This document shows, one piece after another, positions 21,241-31,420 of a stretch of 64,000 nucleotides of DNA. Each line of letters opens with the position of its first letter. Position 1 is the stretch's first letter. A model generated the notes under the pieces. The model was given only the letters and a program-made list of their open reading frames with translations, made no database searches and was not told where the DNA came from. The stretch covers positions 2,108,001 through 2,172,000 of the forward strand of contig JAUCEF010000005.1 of assembly GCA_033558025.1 (NCBI GenBank), written 5' to 3'. The position numbers were made by a program, and so were the translations under genes. This stretch comes from Phytophthora sp. 'mugwort' (Eukaryota; Oomycota; Peronosporomycetes; Peronosporales; Peronosporaceae).

Positions 21241-21765
21241 CAACGATAGCAGGACCTGAACGTCAAATCCATCGTGATGCCGCAGAAATGGACAAGTACG
21301 AGTTTTGCTAGTATTATTTCTTTTTTATGGTCTTGCAGGCTTTTGATCCGAAATTTGGCTGTGTGGAGATGACAACCATCTCCTAATCTGCTTGCAAGTA
21401 TGTTTTCCTATCTATTCACCCGTGCTGACAACAACTGAGAGCTCAATCGTCATCAACAATGGGATTTCGGCCATCGTCTGCGGTGTTTGTCAGTACGCGT
21501 CTTCGTCGCTGTCGTTCGCGAGCCTGGAGTCATGTATACGAGGCCCGTTCGCATGCTCGAACAGAAAATCTGCTGCTGCCGCCTCCCCGCTAGCTTTGGT
21601 CCTGGCTGTCGAGAAGCATCCGCAAATCCTCGCCACTGTTGCTATCTCTACTTACTTCTTTTCTTTTGTGGGAACCAGTTTCTCTTTTTTTTCTCCCATG
21701 ACATGTTATGGTGTTCCTCTTTTCTTTTTTTTTTGCCATACGCCATCATTGCCGGCACAACCTCT
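21241..21765. other. Intergenic region between convergent APC1 and poly(A) polymerase
   Basis: Convergent 3' flanks. It contains T-rich runs on the plus strand (about 21660-21740). Open frames here extend into the antisense of the poly(A) polymerase tail and look like shadows. Nothing else is seen. Confidence 0.6.
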
Positions 21766-23931
21766 TCAATTCAGTTTGGCAAAAGTGATTTTCATTTTAC
21801 GTCTCTTGCGCGGCGACGACACGGCTGCGGGAGCCGCCGCCAACTCCAACGACTTCTTCACCACCTTCACGGGCGGTGAAGTCATCCCAGGAGCTGCCGC
21901 ACCATTTGTCGACGTTTTGACAGAGTTTGGGGCTGCACCTAATGGTTTCCCATCAGGACCACCCACAGCCTCGCCATCACGGTCACGCTTACCTGTCATT
22001 TCTGGAGATGCCGGTGACACCATCTTCTTCGTCTTGAGTGGGGTATTGTTGACTGAATCAATGCCGTTCCCTTCACCACCATCGACTGCAGGATTGGGAC
22101 TTCCTGGTTGTGATATGCTGCCCTTGCCGTTAGCCATCTCAGTTGCAAGTGATGCTGCCTTCTGACTACAAGTCAAATCGTCGCCATCCTCTTGCGAATG
22201 TGTACCTTCATCACCCGACGGCGGTGGACTCGGAGCAGCAGCCTCCTCCGCCTTCTTCTCCTCTTCTTTCTTCTTCTTCATAAACTCACGACGAGCGACA
22301 CGCGCGACAGATCGTCCGCCCATGTCTTCGAACACACTCTCCGGCAACGTTTTCCAAACAACTGGAGTAACTCGCACATCCATAGTAGACGTTCGTTTGT
22401 TCCAGCGGTACAAGTCGTTGTTCTTAAAATATTCCACTGAACTATCGATGCTCACTTCACGACTGCGCAGCTGGCGACGGTCAATGTCGAAACCAACGTA
22501 AAAGCAGGCGCCAAACTTGCTGGGCTGGACAGGGGGCTGACCATTTGCTTGCTCGACCGCAGCCTCGCCACCTGTCACGTAATTCAGTAAAAACTTCTTT
22601 GGGAACACACGCAAGCGACAGAGCGCTGGGTTGTACGCCAAAGATTCCACCAGTTTACGCATTCGAGACTCGCAAAAACTGCACCACGCCGGTTCCTCGT
22701 CCTGCTTCTCCGTATACACCTCGACCGCGAGGTAGTGTTGGTGGACGACGAAAAAGTCAGAGGGTCCAAACAATGGTCCCCATTCCGATCCACCCTTGCT
22801 GAGCACGTCCTGCACAATGGTCAAGCCACGCTTAAATTCCTCCTTCATCACCGCCAAACTGTGCGTCGACACGTTAAATGAAGAGTTCATGGACGGATAC
22901 GCTGGCGTCAAAATCGGCATCACTTGGTACCTTAAAAAAGGGTAATAATAATAATAAATGCAATAATTAAGAAGTCAATAATTGTCAACAAGCAATAAAA
23001 ATATGGGGAAAAGATGACCAACTTACCGGTTGTGACCCGCGTTAGCATTCCACACCTCCAGACCGAGGTTAGCATCATGCGTCTTGCAGAGTTGGATGGC
23101 GAGCGGCCACTTCCAGTTGTTGAGTACCATGAAAAAGCGCAGCAATAATGTCGACGGCGCCGCTGTTGGGTACAGCTGGTTGATGAAGCACACTAAGATG
23201 CACCAATTGACACCACCAAGGTAACCCATTTTGTTCGAATACAGTCCACGTCGCTTGGCCCATCTTCGGACGATACGCAACACACTAATGAAGCTCTCGC
23301 GATTGGGGGTTAACTTGATCATCAGTTCCGTGACTCGCGGACCGTTGAGACTCTTCTCCGTAGCCGGGTCTACTCCCACTAGCACGTGGTCATCCAGGAT
23401 ATTGAGGTTTTCTGGGATAGAATTCCGCGGCAAGATGGCAATCTGCAGATCGATGTTGATCTCTTCGTAGTCGAATGTGATGAGGGGCACTATGGCGCCT
23501 TCAATGGCCACAAGGTGCGACACCTTGGGATGCTTCAGGAAAATCTCCTTGAGCGACGAGAAAAAGTCCTCGCGGGTCACGTGGCGCGGTGCCACGCAGA
23601 TGGTGTCGATATCAGCCCCCGGCTCATTGACGCCGAGTCGGTACGAGCCCGAGACCAGGATCTGGCCGCCGGCGTCGGCCGCCATCTCCTCGGGCACGCC
23701 CTTCTCCATGCAGATTCGCTTGACCCACGCGCGGAAGATGGAGCGCAGCTCGGCCAGGATCAGTGAGCGGCGCGTAATGTTGATGTCTGACTCAGTAGGG
23801 AAATGCTCATCCATAAAGGTCTGCAGCTTAATCGACTGCTCCAAGTCCTTCGGCTCTGGCGGCGTCGTCCGGATAGCCTTATACGCCTGTTCCAGCACGT
23901 GCGGCGCCACCGTGAACGTCGAGCTCTGCAT
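21766..23931 (-). CDS. PAP: Nuclear poly(A) polymerase
   Basis: Two exons (23931-23027 and 22930-21766) join in phase to 689 residues. The N-terminal nucleotidyltransferase domain has the catalytic signature GSYRLGVNEPGADIDTICVA (about residues 93-112), with the GS pair and the Asp pair of DID. A further Asp lies in NIDLQIA. The central domain follows (SVLRIVRRWAKRRGLYSNKM; GYLGGVNWCILVCFINQLYP), then the RNA-binding domain in exon 2. This enzyme adds poly(A) to cleaved pre-mRNA 3' ends. The last 170 residues or so are low-complexity, with Glu/Lys, Ser/Pro and Gly/Asp-rich stretches and basic nuclear-signal-like clusters (RKRRKMKITF). The intron is 96 bp. It is divergent to CENP-C. Confidence 0.93.
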
Positions 23932-24221
23932 AACAACGGTGGACGGTTCGGTAATGAGGTCTGAAGGATGGCTCTGGCTTGCTAGCGTCTGTCCTGAGCC
24001 TGGGGCACGACGAGGGCGTTTCGGCTTCGACTTGGTTGCGACAGCGCCAATCGGCTTCTGTCAGTCGAGGTCGGGTGCTGTCTCTGTATCGCTCATTGGA
24101 CGATAACGATTCGTTATTCCATTGGACGAAAAGTGAGCGTCCATACATAGTTTTGTTTTGCACCAATCACGGCAAGTATCGTTGTTTGAATTTTGAATCC
24201 GCGGCTTAGTGGCGGCTCGAG
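23932..24221. promoter_or_regulatory. Divergent promoter PAP/CENP-C with repeated CCAAT-type boxes and palindrome
   Basis: 290 bp separate two opposite start codons. The nonamer attggacga occurs at 24095-24103 and again at 24121-24129; each contains an inverted CCAAT box. Between them lies a 15-bp perfect palindrome, ataacgattcgttat, at 24103-24117. CCAAT boxes are bound by NF-Y in eukaryotes; use of these copies here is inferred. Confidence 0.5.
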
Positions 24222-26585
24222 ATGGACGAAATCGAGGCGCTTATGCCCCGCACCAAGTGCGTCCTCTTCGCGGCGCTACGACGATGCAATATAGGTGTAT
24301 TGTACTGATATATTTTCTATTGGTGACTGCTAAGGGCGGCCAACGACCGCGCGCCCATCGACAAGAGAAAGCTGAAGCAGTACATGGCCACCAAGGACGC
24401 GGCCCACAGTGTCGGAGCGTAAGGAAGAGGGACGAAGTCACAGATTTTATTGTAAAACTGAACTGTTATATCATATTATCTATTTATTTATTGCTACAGC
24501 CGCTCGGGCGTCGTGGTGCGCGGCGACGTGCGCAAGGACGCGGAGGGATTCGAGGACATCGACGACTTCTGGGTCGATGAGGACGATTCGATGCAAGATG
24601 ACTCAGTGGAAGACGATGACGACTGTGCGTGCTACTACCAATACATGAGGTACTAATTGGGATGCAGTTATGTGTATGATGCTGATGTTTGTTGTGTGCG
24701 TATAGCGCTGACGGTATCGGACAAGGAGTCTGCAGACACGTCGGGGGACATCTCGGAGCCGAGCGAACATGAGGTGGAGCTGCCGGATATCAACAGTCCC
24801 CCTATGAGTGATCGAGAGAGCATGGACATCGAGATAGGGCCGATCCCGTCGCGGTTGCGGTCACAGAGAAGCAGTGGTCGAGTAGAGAGAGAGGAGAAGA
24901 AGGAAGAGAACGCAGACCCCGCGCCTCCCTCTCCTGCGCGAAGCGATGTGTCATTTGATTTCGGCGGCTCGCCTCATGGCTCCGTGGATATGAACGCTGA
25001 TGTGAGCGTAACTGTTCGTGATCGACGGAAAAAGTCTACTGGGAAGGATGATAAGGCGAAGGCAAAGGCGAAGGCTCGTCGGCGACAATCATTTGGCGGA
25101 CGTGGCTTTGACGAGGATAAGGCTAGTCCGTTCTCCATGAATGAGGGTTCAGTGACGCCACTGTCGAATGGTATTAGGGAGAAAGCTACTTTTTTTCTCG
25201 CTTGTTGAATGTCTGACTGCTCTGGTGTGTTATTTGCTATTAAACCTGCAGCAAGTGACCGCACTCTAAAGTCGATTCCGTCCTTCTCGGACAAGAACTC
25301 ACTCTCGCCAAACATCAGCAAGGAATTATTCAAAAAAGATGGCTACGGCAGTGATGTCAGCGATGAAAAGCCCAAGAAGAAGAAGCAGGTGAAGGGGAAG
25401 AAGGCGAAAAAAACAGCTACCGGAAAACAGTCGGCTGGTGATGCGAAGAAGCGTCGAATACGGCCGACGGGTAAGTACGGTTATCGGACCACGCCACCTG
25501 CAACAGATACCTCGATCCAGTCCGTGCAGACAGACGACGACCTCGACGAATCCTTCGAGGTGCGGAACGACTCGGGTGGCGAAACTGGAGACGACAGCTT
25601 CTACAACGGACCAGATGCTCCGACCGGCCATGTCCGTGACAGGTTGCCTGACGCCTCGAAGATTTTAGAAGACGACGAGAATGACAATGCGTGGGATGGC
25701 AGCGGATTGCGTCGATCGAAGCGTAGACGTTTTAAACCGCTTGCCTGGTTCAAGAGTGAGCATATGGTGTACGAACGTACATTCGTTGGCGTGGGCACAG
25801 TCATGCCGACGGTTGTAGGCGTCGAGCGCCTCGGTCATGACTCGCCAACGTCGAAACGTACGAAGGCCAAGCCGCCGTCGAAAAAAACGAACACCAGCAA
25901 GGCGTTGGCTCGGAAGGAATTACCGGAGGACGTGCAACAGCGAATTGTGGAAAGCGAATGGGCTACGCTTTACGACAGCCAGGCTGGCTGCATGAACGAT
26001 CTGAACATTATCTGCCGTTCCAGCGAGATCCGTCTTCGCAAGCTTCCTACTGAAGAGAGAGGTGGAGCGGTAGTGCATGCATATGCAGGACAGAGTTTCA
26101 ACCTATTCAGCCCGTCTCCATTTGCTCGGTGGATCTCAGGACGTGTCGTGTTGCCTCCCGGAGCGTGGAAAGAACCCGAGGGCGTTGGTCAAGCGGTGCA
26201 GTTGTTCTACGTGACGGGTTGCCAGCCCAAGTCGCTCGAGTTGGCGGTGGCTCCCGAGACTGACGACGACTTCTTCTCGAGCAAATACACGACGCACTTT
26301 ATGCTTAGCCCGGGCGACGAATTCTACGTGCCGGCTGGCAATGTTTACTATGTGAAGAACCACTCGAAGACTGGGGACTGCGACCTTCGATTCACGATTC
26401 TAAAGCCTGAAGCACCGCCAAGGCCGGACGACGACGAGTCGGATGCAGAGCAGGATCAAGAAAAGGAGACCCCCACGACCACCGAGTCTAAACCGGAAGC
26501 TGCCGAAGCAGCGAGCAGCCCGCTTAAGCGTAAACGTGAGGAGGGCGCCGATGTTGACGCAGACGCGGACTCTGATGCCGTCTAA
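24222..26585 (+). CDS. CENPC: Centromere protein C (CENP-C/Mif2) with C-terminal cupin
   Basis: Five exons (24222-24256, 24335-24418, 24500-24624, 24706-25170, 25252-26585) join in phase to 680 residues. About residues 388-412 form the CENP-C motif (GLRRSKRRRFKPLAWFKSEH), whose Arg anchors on the H2A/H2B acidic patch and whose aromatic pair contacts the centromeric H3 tail. About 524-618 form the Mif2/CENP-C cupin fold used for dimerisation (RVVLPPGAWKEP, then FMLSPGDEFYVPAGNVYYVK). The N-terminal part is acidic and Ser/Lys-rich, including a DDFWVDEDD stretch. The last 60 residues are acidic with a basic SPLKRKREE nuclear-signal-like patch. The protein links centromeric nucleosomes to the kinetochore. 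It shares a short promoter region with PAP. Confidence 0.9.
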
Positions 26586-27283
26586 CGGTAATTTGTCACT
26601 ATTTCCTTTATTCATTAAATTTGTTTCGTGTTCAAGTATTTTTTCTCGGATGGTGGATCGTCTACTGCAATTGGACCAAAGAGCCGGAAAAGTGTCTGAC
26701 TCGCTGATAGCCGGTACTTTATCCGGCGTCTTGAATAACCCTCTAACATTGACACCCGATGTCTGTCTATCCGTTCACCACCTCTAAGACATCGCAAGCG
26801 CCCCATAACAACTGAAAATCGCATACAGGTACTGAAGCCCTCATCGATTGGCTCGATTAACGACGTCCTCACACTCCGTTGAACGGTAAGCGTTAAGCGT
26901 TGCGCGCAATTTTAATTTAGAACTATATACGTACTGTACAAACTGCCACACCGAGGTGCGGACGCGTCGTCAACTCGAGCGGGGTATTTATGCGCACGCA
27001 CATGCGCATGGGCGCCGTTCTGCTATAAAAGCATATGGAATGACGCCCCGATATGGAAAGGTGAACCCTCCCGCCCAGCTGCTGGGCCTAAGAATACGCG
27101 TGAGTCTTGATGTGGCACAACACACCGAAGTGCAGCGACGTTCGTAGGCACCAGAGTGGATGAGATTGTCAGTGGTCAACAGACTGAACGTCGGACAGCC
27201 AGAAGACAAGTAGGCACGGCGCCTGCCTGCCTGCCCTTTGCTATTGCCTCGGACTCTCAATAGTATCCTAATTACAACGCGCA
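26586..27283. other. Intergenic region, CENP-C 3' flank and PH-RasGEF 5' flank
   Basis: No gene seen. A TATA-like octamer, tataaaag, lies at about 27023-27030, some 255 bp before the next start codon, preceded by an alternating purine-pyrimidine patch (gcgcacgcacatgcgcatg, about 26990-27010). A short tgcctgcctgcc tract is at about 27223. None can be assigned a function. Confidence 0.5.
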
Positions 27284-30200
27284 ATGGATCCGGTCGCTTC
27301 ATCGTCCAAGTACGTCCGTAGTTCGTTGCGTATTGGATGCTTGCAATTCACTGACGCGCTGAACCTGGTACAGAATGGACGAGATCTACGAGACCATCAA
27401 AGAAGGCAGCGTCGCCGTCCGCGGACACTTCATGGTACGCTTTACCACAGCTCGGTTTAAGATAAAGTGGTTCATTCTCACGACTTGTTTTTGCAGTGGA
27501 GAGATCGTTATGTTCTTATCAAACCAGGAGAGATGGTGATCCGTCGTCGACGTCAAGGCTCGATTAAGGCCAAGGTTGGTGCATGCATGGCGATTTCAGC
27601 CACGCAAGCTCATCAACCAATTTTTCGTCTTCCGTTGTGTGTTTTTCTCTTAGATCGATTTGCTCGATACCCACATTAAACTCACATTTCTCGGCGGCCA
27701 GTCGTTGCTCACGATTGCCATGCATGGTCGAGATATCGTGTTTGACTTTCGCTCCACCGTCACGCGAGACGAGTGGATCAGTGCCATTGTGAGTGCTCAG
27801 GAATGGCCAGGTTCCGATGTGGATTGCGAAGAGGACGGCACGGAACCTCTCTCCGATGATGAGACAGAATTACACAAGCGCAGCTCCATGACGAGCTTGG
27901 GGACTGAAAAGAGCGATACTTTGGATGAGGACAGCGAAGGCTACAATGATGCACTGCTTGCGTTGCAAAGTGTACGCGATTCCGTCATGCAGTGCCATTT
28001 ATCTATGGGAGCAGCGGAAATTGATACGTTTACTCACCCTCGCGACAATCCTCCCACGCCAGTGTTGACGAAAATTGCGCCTTCTCTTCGACGAGTGCAA
28101 AGTGAAAAGCGCAGCAAGGAGGAGCTACGACAGAAGCGGCTCCGCTCGCTGTTGAGTATGATTGAAAGCTCGCCGCACGGTGGGCGTGTTGTGTTATTAC
28201 ACCTTGGAGTGGTGGCGTCTGCAGGCATCACGGTCGGTGATATGTTGCTGGCGCTTGGGGAAAAACAACGGGACAATCCACGCCGTGGATCGTTCACACC
28301 ACGCACTCTGAGCACGCAGAAACACCACGTCGCAGCATTTGTCCGCGATATTCTCTTCCACCCTATTTATTCCAAGCGCGAGGAGGTCAACACCGAGGTT
28401 GTTCAAGGACTCATCGACTTATTTTTCCCTCATTGCCGATTGCGGAGGTTCAGCGACGACACGGAATGGCAACAGCTTCAATTAGTGCATTCAGGCCTTG
28501 TGAACAATGCCGCCGAAGTCACTGCAAAAGGTGAAAACGATGCCGATATTAACCCCGCAACAACGACCACCCCGACCGCTGTGCCACCAACTCCATCAAG
28601 ATCTCTACAGAGGAGGAAGCGACGCAACCATTCGTTCCCAAACTTGGGAGGGATTTCTCAACTTGCCAAGAATAAGGGCTTGTTGCCAGCATCAGCAGAT
28701 GACAACGACAGATCCATCAACTTTAGGAAATGCGAGGAAGGTGCCACTCAACGCTTACGCGATAACTTATCGGTGTTGTTTGCTCCGCTGACCCCGGGTC
28801 CTGGTGGAGGAAGAGAACCCCCTGTTCCCATATCAAGCTCGAGTGTACCATTCGATGTCAGCTCGTCCGACGATCTCGACCAAATTTGCGAAGATGTGGC
28901 GCTTCCTATGCCCCTGCGAAGTTTGTTGTGGGAAATGTCGTGCTCCGAGATGGCGGAACAGCTCACGATTTTCCATCACTCTCAACTCACGAACGTTTAT
29001 CCATGGGAGTTTCTGCACCACCCCAAACAAGCCGCCAAGGAATTGACCGATCACTTTAATCGGTTGGTGGCGTATTTTGTTTGGTCGGTGCTAGTCGAGG
29101 ACTCGCCCAAGCAGCGTGCTGAAGTCATTGAGGACATTATTTCCATTGCTTTAGCCGCAAGTGCAGCACCACTGAATAATTTTCACCTCGTCATGGCTTG
29201 CGTTGGTTGCCTTGGAGATACCCCACTCATGTCTTCTCGAATGCCAACCACGTGGAAAAAGGTTCGTGCAAAGTACAAGACCCGTCTTGGGGAGCTACGA
29301 CGACTATGTGACCACACGGGTGGGTTCGAGAACTTAAGGCGAAAGCAGAGTGCTGAAAGTGCCCGACCTGTGCTAACCAGTGATGTATCAACTGTTTCGA
29401 TTATCCCATTCATTGGTGTTATTGGGGTCATGCTAGAGCGATTACGCTCGGCGAGTTACTTCACGGCAAAGAAGATGCTGGATCTCGAGAAGCTTGAACG
29501 GCAGTACATGGTACTTAAGGTACTTGAGAACGCACTGCTCAAGCCTGCGCCACGTCCTTGTCGAGCACCACAGCGTGGAAAGACAGCTCCAAGTGAGACT
29601 GCGGCTCAATTGACAACACGGATGCAGCAGTTCTTTCAGAGACTCCAAATGGACTTTGCCACGCCGCGACTGCATCAGCTACGCTCGCAACAAATTCTGG
29701 CGAACGAAACGAGCGCGACGAACACAGCATCGGCTTCGTTCGCTCTGTCGGCAACTGTGAACGGGAGTAACAGAGGAGGCGTGCCACTGGCAGCCAGTCT
29801 TGCAACTAGCAGTTCGCATGGTTCCATTGGCCCAAGCGAGGACTCTGGATTGCCATTTGTATCGTTCCGAGATATCTGTGTTTTGTTGGTATCAGTGCCG
29901 GAGATGCGTGAACGGACCCAAATGGCGCTTGAAGCCTTGTTCGTGGATGGACGTCAGCCTGCGACGCTGTTCTTGCACAAGTTTTGGCTCGACTTTAAGC
30001 AGAACGTGTGGATCTCGGGCGTAGGTCCGACACTCCAGAGTGTGCGACTGTGTGTGTCTGCTCTGTATCAAGAAGTCATGACATACAAGATCACGGAGCT
30101 CATGCAGATCAGCGGACTCGACGAGAACTCGAGTGACCTGCAATACATGGTGTACGCGAAGATCGCGGTAATGACCGTGCAGCCCATGTATCTGAAAGTC

Positions 30201-30626
30201 GTGGCCAAGGTCAAGCGCAACTACGTCAAGGAGGACGCGCATGCATCCGCTCGGCTGCTGCAGTGCACTCCTGTTGTCATTGACACCAGCAAGCCGACTA
30301 TGCCGTGGAGCAGCTGCAGCTCCCCCGTCGAGCTACTGGACTTCGTGTGTCACTTGGTGGCGTTGCCACGAGCTAGCACAACCACAACAACTGCCACTGC
30401 GACCGACCATCAACTTGCGGCAGTCGAGCTGCTGGGAGCACTGCAGTGCCAGGCCCGGCACACGTTCCTCGCCACGAACCCGGTGAGCAGTCTGTACCTA
30501 ATGAAGCAGACGCTGGACCCTAAATATCTGCCTCTCGCTCAACGACAAGCGCTCGAGGTGTTTCTTGCCGCGGTCACTTGGCTGCGTAAGGAGCAGCAAG
30601 ATAAACCTGCGGATGCATTGGTATAG
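27284..30626 (+). CDS. PH domain - RasGEF (CDC25-type) protein
   Basis: Four exons (27284-27309, 27374-27434, 27497-27574, 27654-30626) join in phase to 1,045 residues. A PH domain spans about residues 15-105 (WRDRYVLIKPGEMVIRRRR, then IVFDFRSTVTRDEWISAIVS), for membrane phosphoinositide or protein binding. About 460-680 form a CDC25-homology RasGEF domain: SEMAEQLTIFHHSQLTNVYP, then HFNRLVAYFVWSVLVEDSPK, then LNNFHLVMACVGCL, then LGELRRLCDHTGGFENLRRK. Such domains load GTP on Ras-family GTPases. A helical segment at about 190-280 may be the REM-like region that precedes many RasGEF domains. About 780-910 (REDICVLL-type helices to KRNYV) is conserved-looking but unrecognised. The Ras partner is not in the window. 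Confidence 0.82.
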
Positions 30627-31420
30627 TCCGAAGGTATGCCTGCACCGACTGGGCGTCATACCTGTATGACTAGCTGATAACTTTCCTTTGATGGCGTCTA
30701 CTGCGCCATCGACCGGCGCATTGTTCCTATTTAAAGTCCGCTTTCCCCACTGAATTTCGGCGAGATTCTACTTGGAAGTAGTTTATTACGACACTTAAAA
30801 AATAACATTATACCAGCCACGTACTCCCTGGAAGAAATGCAGATTGCAACACTATACGTAGATTCTATGGTAGAACATGAGTACAGACAAGAGGGCAAAG
30901 AGGGATGGTGTCGACAAGTCACAAGTCCAAGAAAGTATCTTCTGCGCCTCTACACGACATATCACAAGAGACGGGGCGGACGTCCTTTCGTCGGCCAATA
31001 GCCGCGCCGGATAGAGTTTAGCCCAATCATCTCGCTCGATATTCGGATAGTTCGATTAGCTGAAATCACGCACAGTAACCCGTGGGAAACGGTCGCCTCA
31101 TCTGCTCCACAATGGAGCTCATGGCTTCGTCATGTTGTCGATGCGGCTTTCTCGCCGCGGAATGAGCGCGCACTCGTCCGCTGCAGTGGCATTCACACGC
31201 CCCCAGAAGACTCCCCCTCTCCCCATCGGCCAAGAGACCATAGGAGAGAAGGCTGGTCTGATACGCCAGCTCGATCCTCTGCGACACCAACCGGTAAGGT
31301 ATACAGTAGTGGTATGTAGCAAACACCCAGGTCCATCCTCGGCTCTGTGGCCTTCCCTCTCGTTCTAATGCGGGTTAAATTGACGTCTCACTCTTACAGG
31401 GCCGGGTATATCATCCATTT
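30627..31420. other. Intergenic region
   Basis: No gene seen. A hairpin gatggcg-tctactg-cgccatc lies at about 30692-30712, shortly after the PH-RasGEF stop codon, and may be a 3'UTR structure. The rest is the presumed promoter of the LRR receptor gene. Confidence 0.45.

Noticed and set aside
21392..22165. 257-codon plus-strand frame
   Set aside because: It overlaps the poly(A) polymerase tail on the other strand, whose protein motifs and splice join are clear; the plus frame is low-complexity and unlike known proteins.
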